A DNA stretch of 14,570 nt from Methanosarcinales archaeon (GTDB lineage: Archaea; Halobacteriota; Syntropharchaeia; Alkanophagales; Methanospirareceae), in NCBI GenBank assembly GCA_009618475.1, contig WJOV01000088.1, forward strand, positions 1-14,570, read 5' to 3'. Numbering within the stretch: position 1 is the stretch's first letter; every line of letters begins with the position of its first letter. Position numbers and translations under genes: made by a program. Positions 1 to 5,764 of this stretch are shown here, piece by piece. The notes under the pieces are model-generated. The model was not told the origin of the DNA, did no database searches, and worked only from the letters and a program-made list of their open reading frames with translations.

Positions 1-71
1 ATGGTGTAGCACTGATAACGGCGGACCACGGGAATGCCGAGGAGATGGTAGATTACCAAACAGGATTGCCT
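1..71. repeat. Inverted copy of an internal gpmI fragment at the window edge
   Basis: These 71 bases are an exact reverse complement of 2624-2694, which lies inside the gpmI gene. Base n here pairs with base 2695-n there; identity stops after base 71 and continues right up to base 1, so the true repeat may extend beyond the window. Read on the plus strand it encodes the iPGM piece containing ITADHGNAEEM, but it joins unrelated trmO sequence at base 72. The simplest reading is a chimeric contig end, since amplification chimeras are typically inverted and a few kilobases apart; a genuine small inverted duplication is the alternative. Confidence 0.95.
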
Positions 72-492
72 TTTCAAACCATTCTATCCTTGCATCTTGA
101 ATCGCATCGTTTCCAGCGAAGTAAGGCTTTATGTCAAGCAAGGGTGTTCCATCAAGTGCGTCAATCCCTGTAACTTTTAGAATATTCCCTCTCCTTTCGA
201 GCAGTTTAGCCATTGTGACTCCAATTGGATTTGGTCTGTTCTGAGTCCTCGTTACAAATATTCCGTAAATCTCTGTGCCATGTGGATTGTGTTCTTGCAA
301 TACATCCCTGTCTGCCTTATCGAGCCAAGAAAGAACGATAAGATGCGAAGCCTGTTCTATGTCCTTCAGCCCGTCTTCGTATTCCTTGAAAAACTCCAAT
401 TCGCAGTCTTCCTCGGCCATTCCCCTATGATACGGCACATCTTCCACCTTCTTATAAGGCGTGTGTATTACTCCAATTTGTTTCATCTCCAT
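1..492 (-). CDS. trmO: TrmO-like tRNA (t6A37) N6-methyltransferase, truncated at the contig edge
   Basis: TrmO (TsaA/YaeB, UPF0066) uses S-adenosylmethionine to methylate N6 of threonylcarbamoyl-adenosine at position 37 of threonine tRNA. The frame is open from ATG at 492 to base 1 (164 codons, no stop). Residues 1-140 are clearly TrmO: MKQIGVIHTPY at 3-13, the signature GIFVTRTQNRPNPIG at 77-91, and GIDALDGTPLLDIKPY at 109-124, which carry the family's cofactor and substrate residues. From codon 141 the frame enters the inverted gpmI copy, so the last 24 residues are not TrmO. Family members are often about 130-165 residues, so only the extreme C-terminus is missing. The start is fixed by a strong ribosome site AGGAGGTGA at 499-507. 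It lies 22 bases downstream of the epimerase gene and is probably cotranscribed with it. Confidence 0.9.
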   Translation of the reverse strand, partial: MEMKQIGVIHTPYKKVEDVPYHRGMAEEDCELEFFKEYEDGLKDIEQASHLIVLSWLDKADRDVLQEHNPHGTEIYGIFVTRTQNRPNPIGVTMAKLLERRGNILKVTGIDALDGTPLLDIKPYFAGNDAIQDARIEWFEKAILFGNLPSPRHSRGPPLSVLHH

Positions 493-497
493 TTTTA

Positions 498-507
498 TCA
501 CCTCCTA
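498..507 (-). promoter_or_regulatory. Strong Shine-Dalgarno site for trmO
   Basis: AGGAGGTGAT on the minus strand ends five bases before the ATG at 492. It decides between this start and the second ATG six bases further in. Confidence 0.8.
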
Positions 508-514
508 AGAGATT

Positions 515-1129
515 TTATTCCTCTTTACGACCCCAATCATATAGTATCATATCACTGTGCGGATTCAAACGTAATTCGTCAGGTGCTTCTGGATTATAAA
601 GCTCTGTTGGGCATCCTATCAGGAAAGATGGCTCAGTTCCAATACATTTAATCCCATGAAAAATCCCCGGTGGTATATAGATAATTAATGGGTTTTTCTC
701 GCCAATGAAGAATTCATTAATCACCCCTTGAGTTGGTGATTTCTCTCTTGCATCATACAGAACCACTTTAGCCATGCCTTTTATTACTGCCAATCGATCA
801 ATTTGTTTTTCATGAAGATGCCATGCCTTAACTACGCCAGGATATGCCACAGAGCATATTATTTGACCAAAATTTTCACCGTTGAAGCCCCTGTTGTCAC
901 TCCTTAAAATCTCCATTAAAAACCCTCTCTCATCAGCGAATACTTTTATCTCCGAAAATTTCACTCCGTCAATCACAGGATTTGCATTCACCCCCTCGAT
1001 TTTTTGTACTTTTGGTGGTTTAAGCATCGTTTTGTTCGCCTTTTTATCCTCTCCTTTCACCTGGACATTTACGCCATACTTCTCCTCAACACTTTTTCCT
1101 CTTTTTGCTATTCTTCTTTCCACATCCAT
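515..1129 (-). CDS. RmlC-like cupin (dTDP-4-dehydrorhamnose 3,5-epimerase family)
   Basis: The protein has 204 residues. A lysine-rich, probably flexible segment occupies residues 1-45 and an RmlC-type cupin fold about 50-200. Family landmarks are FADERGFLMEI (64-74), KAWHLHEKQ (101-109; His104 aligns with the catalytic His of the RGLH motif), VVLYDAR (122-128), IPPGIFHGI (152-160) and YNPEAPDELRL (178-188). RmlC enzymes epimerise dTDP-4-keto-6-deoxyglucose at C3 and C5 on the way to rhamnose and other surface sugars. Here the usual RGLH is KAWH and the conserved lysine soon after it appears replaced (QIDRL), so the substrate or chemistry may differ. The start at 1129 has a clear GGAGGTGA ribosome site at 1135-1142. 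No other sugar-nucleotide genes are nearby; trmO follows directly. Confidence 0.8.
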   Translation of the reverse strand: MDVERRIAKRGKSVEEKYGVNVQVKGEDKKANKTMLKPPKVQKIEGVNANPVIDGVKFSEIKVFADERGFLMEILRSDNRGFNGENFGQIICSVAYPGVVKAWHLHEKQIDRLAVIKGMAKVVLYDAREKSPTQGVINEFFIGEKNPLIIYIPPGIFHGIKCIGTEPSFLIGCPTELYNPEAPDELRLNPHSDMILYDWGRKEE

Positions 1130-1134
1130 ATTTT

Positions 1135-1142
1135 TTCACCTC
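1135..1142 (-). promoter_or_regulatory. Shine-Dalgarno site for the RmlC-like gene
   Basis: GGAGGTGA on the minus strand lies five bases before the ATG at 1129 and supports the full 204-residue product, including its non-cupin N-terminal extension. Confidence 0.7.
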
Positions 1143-1262
1143 CTTCACACAATTCCTTTTCTTACCCCTCCCTTTCTTCCAATCTTCTCTTCCTCATCCC
1201 TTTTAGCACTCATTTTCCTCCCTTTTCCCCTGCCCCCTTTTATATTATCCCGAGAAAAGAAA

Positions 1263-1281
1263 TCTCTTAATTATTAAGAGA
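1263..1281. repeat. 19-base palindrome
   Basis: TCTCTTAAT and ATTAAGAGA are perfect reverse complements around a single T at 1272. It lies in the divergent promoter region and could bind a dimeric regulator; the AT-rich stem is weak as an RNA terminator. Confidence 0.55.
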
Positions 1282-1282
1282 A

Positions 1283-1324
1283 TTAGGTATATAAATAACA
1301 TTCCCTAATAAATTTAGGTATATA
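1283..1324 (+). repeat. Two direct copies of TTAGGTATATA
   Basis: The 11-base word occurs at 1283-1293 and 1314-1324, 31 bases apart (about three helical turns), with an inverted CCTAA at 1304-1308 before the second copy. The spacing and location suggest operator or TATA-type elements, but the function is inferred. Confidence 0.45.
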
Positions 1325-1402
1325 TGTTAATATCTAAAGGTATTCGGTTTCAGGGCATAAACCTTAAAAATTTTGGAGATAAGAAATTTTATTAACAATT
1401 TA

Positions 1403-1410
1403 TTTAAATA
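1403..1410 (+). promoter_or_regulatory. TATA box for the membrane-protein gene
   Basis: TTTAAATA is centred near 1406, which predicts transcription starting near 1432, six bases before ATG 1438. It is flanked by direct TATTAAC copies at 1390-1396 and 1412-1418, 22 bases apart, which may be regulator half-sites. Confidence 0.5.
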
Positions 1411-1437
1411 TTATTAACCATTTTGGAAAAAACAGGG

Positions 1438-2106
1438 ATGAAGCATATTAACGAATACGTAAATGTTTTCAGGATGAGGGTACGCGAAAAAACGAAGCTA
1501 ATTACCGGAGAGTTACTAAGCCATGCCCCTTTCACCGCTTTTGGCGCCGTTACGGGAATTGTTATCATGCTTCTGACAATCCACCTCTCTCTCTCGCAAA
1601 ATGTTTCTGAAATGATTTTCTATACCCTTCATCCGATTCATGTGGTGTTGAGTGCGCTCGTGACCACGGGCATGTATAGATTACACAGAGGAAAAGGCGT
1701 GTCGGTGTTTTTAATTGGTTACGTCGGCTCTGTTGGCATAGCAACGATAAGCGATATATTGTTTCCCTATTTCGGCGGTATTCTTTTAGGAGCGGAGATG
1801 GAATTTCACCTTGGGTTTATCGAGAAATGGTGGCTTGTAAATCCACTTGCGGTTCTCGGCATTTCAATCGCTTATTGGAAACCCACAACCGAGTTTCCTC
1901 ATGCCGGGCATGTTTTGTTGAGCACCTGGGCATCGCTATTTTACCTCACGGCTTTTGGGTTTGGAGTGGCAAATTATTTATTCTTGTTGCCATTTGTATT
2001 CCTCATATTATTCCTTTCTGTTTGGTTTCCTTGCTGCCTGAGCGACATAATCTTCCCGCTTTTATTTGTTAAAACGGGCAATAACACTGGCAACACCAAT
2101 CGTTAA
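1438..2106 (+). CDS. Uncharacterised multi-pass membrane protein with a two-fold internal repeat
   Basis: I do not recognise this family. With ATG 1438 as start the protein has 222 residues; an upstream TTG at 1423 is also in frame, but the TATA box fits the ATG with an almost leaderless transcript. About six membrane segments are visible: 32-50, 60-80, 88-118, 133-147, 156-176 and 178-212. The two halves echo each other: HPIHVVLS (65-72) followed by SDILFP (105-110), and HAGHVLLS (155-162) followed by SDIIFP (202-207), each preceded by another hydrophobic segment. This suggests a duplicated three-helix unit with pseudo-symmetric His-x-x-His and Ser-Asp motifs, as might be used in ion or metal transport or cofactor binding; that role is inference. 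The short polar C-terminus contains KTGNNTGNTNR. The small membrane protein at 2186 follows after 79 bases. Confidence 0.75.
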   Translation: MKHINEYVNVFRMRVREKTKLITGELLSHAPFTAFGAVTGIVIMLLTIHLSLSQNVSEMIFYTLHPIHVVLSALVTTGMYRLHRGKGVSVFLIGYVGSVGIATISDILFPYFGGILLGAEMEFHLGFIEKWWLVNPLAVLGISIAYWKPTTEFPHAGHVLLSTWASLFYLTAFGFGVANYLFLLPFVFLILFLSVWFPCCLSDIIFPLLFVKTGNNTGNTNR

Positions 2107-2185
2107 ATTCGTGGTTGCTTGCGATACATTTTTATAATAAGAAAATAAAGAATAAGAATAAGAATAAGAGGTGCGGAAGAAAAAA

Positions 2186-2353
2186 ATGAAAATAGTAACG
2201 ATAATAGTGCTGGTGGTGATTGCGCTTTTCCTGCTGCTACCTATTCTTTCCGGAAGTACGTCCATTCCGGAAAATTTCTCGGCGACTGAAATAGGGGATT
2301 TCATCAGTGGTTATGTGCACTACTGGTTTACCGCGTTAAAAAGGATATTTTAG
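2186..2353 (+). CDS. Small single-pass membrane protein, unknown
   Basis: The predicted product has 55 residues from ATG 2186; a GTG at 2171 in the same frame would add five residues. GAGGTG at 2168-2173 is a plausible ribosome site for the ATG, at long spacing. One hydrophobic helix spans about residues 3-22 (IVTIIVLVVIALFLLLPIL), followed by an outside-type polar segment and an amphipathic aromatic tail (YVHYWFTALKRIF). I do not recognise it. It is on the same strand as, and just downstream of, the duplicated membrane protein, so it could be an accessory subunit. A possible TATA element, TTTTATAA near 2130-2137, could give it its own promoter. Small size and lack of a known family limit confidence. 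Confidence 0.5.
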   Translation: MKIVTIIVLVVIALFLLLPILSGSTSIPENFSATEIGDFISGYVHYWFTALKRIF

Positions 2354-2443
2354 GGTGCTTGAATAAATACAACTTTTCGATATTTCCTTCTATGCGTTGA
2401 TTCCTCTACCCTATCCCAGCGTACAAAATTCACGCAATACATC

Positions 2444-4009
2444 TTACAATAACCTTTTAAATATCAAATTCTCACTGCCCATTTCCCGTGGCTTATCTAT
2501 TCCTAACAGAAATAATATTGTCGGAGCAATATCAGAAAGAATTCCCCGCGGTCTGAGTTCGACACTTTTGTAATCTTCCGCAACATAAATAAATTCCACA
2601 GGGTTGGTAGTATGGCTTGTCTTAGGCAATCCTGTTTGGTAATCTACCATCTCCTCGGCATTCCCGTGGTCCGCCGTTATCAGTGCTACACCATTATGCG
2701 ACAGTATTTTTTTTACTACTTCACCTACGCATTCATCTACGACTTCGACTGCTCTCTTTGCCACTTCATAATCGCCCGTGTGTCCCACCATATCACCATT
2801 TGCATAATTTAAAACAATCAATTCATATTTCTCGGACTCTATTTCACTAATCACCCTATCGGTGACGTCAAAAGCGTTCATTTCCGGGTGTTCGGCAAAC
2901 ATCGCCGGGTCATAAATACTTTTAATCTCTATTCGCTCTTCGTTTGGAAATGGCTCGATGCGCTTACCATTAAAGAAAGAAGTCACGTGCCTGAATTTCT
3001 GCGTCTCCGCGATTCGAAGTTGCCCCAAACCTTTTTTACTTATCACCTCACCTAAAATATTGTTCATTCCCATACCTTCCGACATCGGTTCTAAGACATA
3101 AAAGGGGAAGGAATCATAGTAGCGTGTAAGACCGCAATAGGCTATATCTAACTTTTTCCACCTCTCTCCCGGATATTTGTCCTCAATAAAAGCCATCGTC
3201 AATTGGATGGCTCTATCCTGCCTGTAATTAAAATGAATGACCGAGTCACCGTCTTCGATGCCGGAAAAATCGCCGATAATCGAAGGTGCGATATACTCAT
3301 CCGTCATCTGTCCGCCATCTGGTGTTCTGTCCTCGAGGTATGCTCTTTTCACCGCCTCTTCGGCACTGCTCACTTTAATGCCTTCTGCTTTTGTCAGTGC
3401 ATTGTAGGCTTCCGTGGTCAAATGCCAGTTTTTGCCGCGGTCCATCGCGTAGTACCGCCCCATCAAAGTTGCAATTTCGCCTATTTGATACTCCACCATT
3501 TTTTCGTTCAAAACCCGTAGAAAATCCAATGCACTCCTCGGTGCTGTGTCACGTCCATCAGAAAAGAAATGGATACACAATTTCTTGACGTTTTTCTCTT
3601 TCGCATACTTCATTATAGCAAAGAGGTGGTCTTGATGTGCGTGGACACCAGCATCCTGGACGAGCCCCATGAGATGCAGCGATGCGTTATTTGGCTTGCA
3701 ATTATTAATAACCTTTTGGAAGTGCGGATTTGCGAAAAACGAGCCGTTATTTATTGCCTCATTCATCCTCGTTATTTCTTGTTGCACTATCCTTCCGGCG
3801 CCGATGTTTAGGTGACCAACTTCTGAAGACCCCTGGTACCCCGGTGGCAATCCGACTGAGAGTCCCGCCGCTTCTAAGATTGTGTGAGGATACTTTTTAA
3901 AAAATATATCCATATTCGGCGTATTTGCATTTATAACGGCATTATACTCGCGATTAGCGTTTATACCCCACCCATCTCTAATTATAAGAACTACGTTTTT
4001 CTTCTTCAT
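2444..4009 (-). CDS. gpmI: 2,3-bisphosphoglycerate-independent phosphoglycerate mutase
   Basis: The enzyme interconverts 3- and 2-phosphoglycerate in glycolysis/gluconeogenesis using two divalent (usually manganese) ions and a phosphoserine intermediate. It has 521 residues, within the usual 500-550. All landmarks are present: Asp12 in RDGWG, catalytic Ser62 in GSSEVGHLNIGAGR, His123 in VHAHQDH, Asp154 in SDGRDTAP, Arg262/Arg266 in NYRQDRA, Asp406 and His410 in NGDMVGHTGD, Asp447-His448 in TADHGNAEEM, and His466 in TSHTTNP. This is the bacterial-type iPGM rather than the shorter archaeal ApgM type; both occur in euryarchaea. Bases 2624-2694 are repeated inverted at the window edge; this copy is intact and in frame, so it is the authentic locus. 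The start at 4009 has only a weak upstream GGTG. Confidence 0.97.
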   Translation of the reverse strand: MKKKNVVLIIRDGWGINANREYNAVINANTPNMDIFFKKYPHTILEAAGLSVGLPPGYQGSSEVGHLNIGAGRIVQQEITRMNEAINNGSFFANPHFQKVINNCKPNNASLHLMGLVQDAGVHAHQDHLFAIMKYAKEKNVKKLCIHFFSDGRDTAPRSALDFLRVLNEKMVEYQIGEIATLMGRYYAMDRGKNWHLTTEAYNALTKAEGIKVSSAEEAVKRAYLEDRTPDGGQMTDEYIAPSIIGDFSGIEDGDSVIHFNYRQDRAIQLTMAFIEDKYPGERWKKLDIAYCGLTRYYDSFPFYVLEPMSEGMGMNNILGEVISKKGLGQLRIAETQKFRHVTSFFNGKRIEPFPNEERIEIKSIYDPAMFAEHPEMNAFDVTDRVISEIESEKYELIVLNYANGDMVGHTGDYEVAKRAVEVVDECVGEVVKKILSHNGVALITADHGNAEEMVDYQTGLPKTSHTTNPVEFIYVAEDYKSVELRPRGILSDIAPTILFLLGIDKPREMGSENLIFKRLL

Positions 4010-4114
4010 CCTACACCGCTATGGTTATTATGGTCTTTTTTGCTATCTATTTCTTATTGTTATCCTCAATCTTACTATAAACTATTTTCGTACTTGTTTA
4101 CCGCTGAGCCCACA

Positions 4115-4187
4115 GAGAACGCGGAGAGCCAGAAAAATCATTCACCACTCTTTCTTTCTTTGTCATCTCAGCGCTCTCCGCGTTCTC
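4115..4187. repeat. Inverted repeat pair, GAGAACGCGGAGAGC
   Basis: The 15-base word at 4115-4129 and its perfect reverse complement at 4173-4187 are separated by 43 bases. Both copies are preceded, outward, by a similar TTTACCGC(C/T)GAG, but the left copy carries nine extra bases (CCCACAGAG), giving it a roughly 9-base periodic purine pattern. The pair lies in the 204-base gap between the metalloprotease gene and gpmI and looks like a dispersed REP-like element or a processing/termination hairpin. The rest of this gap is AT-rich, with a possible gpmI TATA element near 4070-4077. Confidence 0.8.
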
Positions 4188-4213
4188 GGCGGTAAATAAA
4201 TACCTATTCTCTT

Positions 4214-4714
4214 TCAATCTCCCATTCCAATCGCCATTAGATACCCCCGTGCTCGCTCGGTTTTCGGATACATATTTACGAGTTTCCAGAATTCGGGTCC
4301 ATGCCCCGGCACCTTCAAGTGTGCAAGCTCGTGCACCACGACATAGTCATGGACGATTTTCGGCATTTTCAACAGACGGTCGGAAACCCTGATTGTTTTG
4401 TTTGTCGTGTTACAAATCCCGAACGTGCGTGCATTCTGCTCGGTCGTATAGCCTATCTGCGTCCATGAGAGTTCACCGCCGAAATACCGGTTGTTGAGTT
4501 CCCGAGCTCGTTGGTCCAGCTCCGCATCGGCATTATTAGCTTTGAGTTCCTTCTTGCGCCGCAACGACTCGAACCGCTTCTTCGCCCATTGAACGTATTT
4601 GAACTCATCCCCTCGTGCGAGTTCCATCGGAAGATATAACTGGATTACACCGTCCACTTCTTTTGCACTTATCGTTTTCTTTCTTTTTCGGCTGCGAATT
4701 AATTTAACGTCCAT
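4214..4714 (-). CDS. YgjP-like (DUF45/M48-type) zinc metallopeptidase domain protein
   Basis: The 166-residue protein has the YgjP/DUF45 signature VVVHELAHLKVPGHGPEFW at 125-143. His128, Glu129 and His132 form the HExxH zinc site and His138 is the likely third ligand. It is followed by the family-typical MYPKTERARGYL (148-159). Residues 1-60 form a basic, short-strand region similar to that in other members (RSRKRKKTISAK), shorter than in the approximately 230-residue bacterial YgjP. Members are predicted soluble proteases; in bacteria they often neighbour restriction systems, but there is no such gene here. The cellular role is not established. The start at 4714 is preceded by GGAG about 12 bases upstream. 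It lies between carS and gpmI on the same strand, with gaps of 92 and 204 bases. Confidence 0.85.
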   Translation of the reverse strand: MDVKLIRSRKRKKTISAKEVDGVIQLYLPMELARGDEFKYVQWAKKRFESLRRKKELKANNADAELDQRARELNNRYFGGELSWTQIGYTTEQNARTFGICNTTNKTIRVSDRLLKMPKIVHDYVVVHELAHLKVPGHGPEFWKLVNMYPKTERARGYLMAIGMGD

Positions 4715-4806
4715 TAATTCTCTTCTCCACCGTCCTTTTCCTTCTCCCTCTCATTCACCATAATTTTTGATATACCCCAAGATTTAATTAAATTTCCATC
4801 TTTAAA

Positions 4807-5337
4807 TTACCACGGTACCCTTTTCCGCCCTATCTTAAAGCCAACGTAATTTGTAAACAGGTGCAACAGCGGTGTGAGAATAATAACAGCAATGATTATA
4901 TCCAATGAGAAAGCTTCGATAAACCAATCTCTTGCAAACAGGAACAAAAGCAGCCAGGCACCACACACGAAGTCCAGTTGGTCCACCAGAGGAAGAGGAG
5001 CACCCCTTTTTAGCCCCACCCTTCTTTTTATGAAACTCCCAAGCAGGTCTCCAAGCATTGCACCCGCCGATAAGCAAAATAGAGTGACTAAAAAGAAGGG
5101 AAAAAGTCCAAAAGAGTTCAAAAACAGATGCTGAAAGATGCCGAAGAGGAACCCGCAGGAGAATCCTTTTAAGAGTCCTTCGTATGTCTTTCCTTCGCCC
5201 AGCAACCTGCTTTTACCCCAAAAAATACCCCCATCTATGGGTGTTTTACCGCCAAAAAACGCCGCACTCGCATTCGTTATGTATGCGGGCAGCATCAGCC
5301 ATATCGCAACAATGACGGTCTCTATAATGGGGTTCAT
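4807..5337 (-). CDS. carS: CDP-archaeol synthase (CTP:archaetidate cytidylyltransferase)
   Basis: CarS activates digeranylgeranylglyceryl phosphate with CTP to CDP-archaeol, the branch point of archaeal polar lipid head-group synthesis, in the cell membrane. The protein has 176 residues from ATG 5337, close to the family norm; an in-frame TTG at 5343 would add two residues. About five membrane helices are visible. Family motifs are LPAYITNASAAFFGG (16-30), TPIDGG (32-37), LGEGKTYEG (46-54), SAGAMLGDLLGSFIKRR (90-106) and RGAPLPLVDQLDFV (111-124), which hold the conserved Asp, Lys and Arg residues of the cytidylyltransferase site. An 18-base palindrome sits 12 bases upstream of the start. It is the first gene of a possible carS-metalloprotease-gpmI transcript. 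This is strong evidence for an archaeal host. Confidence 0.95.
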   Translation of the reverse strand: MNPIIETVIVAIWLMLPAYITNASAAFFGGKTPIDGGIFWGKSRLLGEGKTYEGLLKGFSCGFLFGIFQHLFLNSFGLFPFFLVTLFCLSAGAMLGDLLGSFIKRRVGLKRGAPLPLVDQLDFVCGAWLLLFLFARDWFIEAFSLDIIIAVIILTPLLHLFTNYVGFKIGRKRVPW

Positions 5338-5348
5338 GATCAACTATT

Positions 5349-5366
5349 TGTTTAACGCGTTAAACA
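5349..5366. promoter_or_regulatory. 18-base perfect palindrome at the carS promoter, probable operator
   Basis: TGTTTAACG/CGTTAAACA is a perfect two-fold palindrome. A minus-strand TATA-like ATAATAAAA near 5386-5395 predicts a carS transcription start near 5365, so the palindrome would cover the first transcribed bases, where a repressor dimer could block the polymerase. The regulator is unknown. Confidence 0.55.
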
Positions 5367-5414
5367 TCAATTTTTATGGAAAACTTTTTTATTATTGAAT
5401 AGGATAGGAGAACA

Positions 5415-5422
5415 TTTAAATA
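5415..5422 (+). promoter_or_regulatory. TATA box for the antitoxin gene
   Basis: TTTAAATA, centred near 5418, predicts a start of transcription near 5445, eight bases before ATG 5453. It is embedded in AACAT...ATGTT (5411-5426), an inverted half-site pair consistent with the autoregulation typical of antitoxins. Confidence 0.5.
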
Positions 5423-5452
5423 TGTTGCTGAGTAATAATTGCTATTGAGAAC

Positions 5453-5656
5453 ATGAACGAAACAGAAGTATTTGGGGAGCATAAAGCACGCTGGGTAACC
5501 ATATCCACCGATGAGTACGAGTCTATGAAATCGATGCTTGAAGTTCTTTCAGACACTGAGTTAGTAGAACAGATAAAAGAAAGCAGAGAGGATTTCAAAG
5601 CGGGAAGATTTAAAAAACTCCGGGACTTATTAAAAGAAATCGAAAGCAAAGATTAA
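5453..5656 (+). CDS. Type II antitoxin, Phd/YefM- or RelB-like
   Basis: The 67-residue protein resembles the C-terminal part of Phd/YefM-type antitoxins: a short strand followed by WVTISTDEYESMK (14-26), then LEVLSDTELVEQIKESRED (29-47) and a charged tail. In this class the segment EYESxxxxLExLSDxEL..I..S..D leads into the toxin-neutralising helix. It lacks most of the usual N-terminal DNA-binding half, so it may be a shortened form or a RelB variant. A TATA box and near-leaderless start support expression. No intact toxin gene follows on the same strand; only a possible RelE-like remnant lies downstream on the opposite strand, overlapping the stop codon. The protein is probably soluble. Confidence 0.65.
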   Translation: MNETEVFGEHKARWVTISTDEYESMKSMLEVLSDTELVEQIKESREDFKAGRFKKLRDLLKEIESKD

Positions 5657-5751
5657 TTCAGTTCGTTTTTGTGCTTAAATCCGACAACAACAATGCGCTG
5701 GATTTTATCAGGAATGACAATTTCATAGGGCATACGCAGTTCACTGTCTCT
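5653..5751 (-). pseudogene. Possible C-terminal remnant of a RelE/ParE-type toxin
   Basis: Between the antitoxin stop and pyrC, the minus strand has a 32-codon open stretch that reads RDSELRMPYEIVIPDKIQ followed by RIVVVGFKHKNELN and a stop. The pattern of a YEI strand, a short turn, RIVVVG and a basic H-K pair resembles the last two strands of RelE-superfamily toxins. A stop codon precedes it and there is no start, so it would be a fragment. It is convergent with the antitoxin rather than downstream on the same strand. The assignment rests on weak similarity; it may be chance coding. Confidence 0.3.
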
Positions 5752-5764
5752 TTAATGAGCACAT

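Larger units (their letters stand above)
1143..1437. other. Divergent intergenic region, AT-rich, with palindromes and direct repeats
   Basis: About 300 bases without a supported gene lie between the divergent epimerase and membrane-protein genes. 1143-1250 is strongly pyrimidine-rich on plus (purine-rich leader on minus). 1263-1324 holds a 19-base palindrome and two TTAGGTATATA copies; 1390-1418 has two TATTAAC copies around a TATA box. Minus-strand TATA-like sequences near 1240-1250 or 1289-1297 could drive the epimerase gene with a leader of 90-140 bases. I found no tRNA or other structured RNA. Confidence 0.6.

Noticed and set aside
280..651. Plus-strand open frame of 123 codons
   Set aside because: It is the antisense shadow of trmO and the RmlC-like gene, both of which have clear family motifs and strong ribosome sites on minus.
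882..1277. Plus-strand open frame rich in Phe, Ser, Pro and Leu
   Set aside because: It is antisense to the epimerase gene plus pyrimidine-rich leader; composition explains the open frame and there is no start signal.
1346..1363. Possible hairpin GGTTT...AAACC, considered as part of a structured RNA
   Set aside because: The five-base stem is weak, and no tRNA arms, box motifs or covarying pattern can be seen around it.
4115..4187. CRISPR or integron-like array
   Set aside because: Only two copies, in inverted orientation, with no spacers or cas genes.
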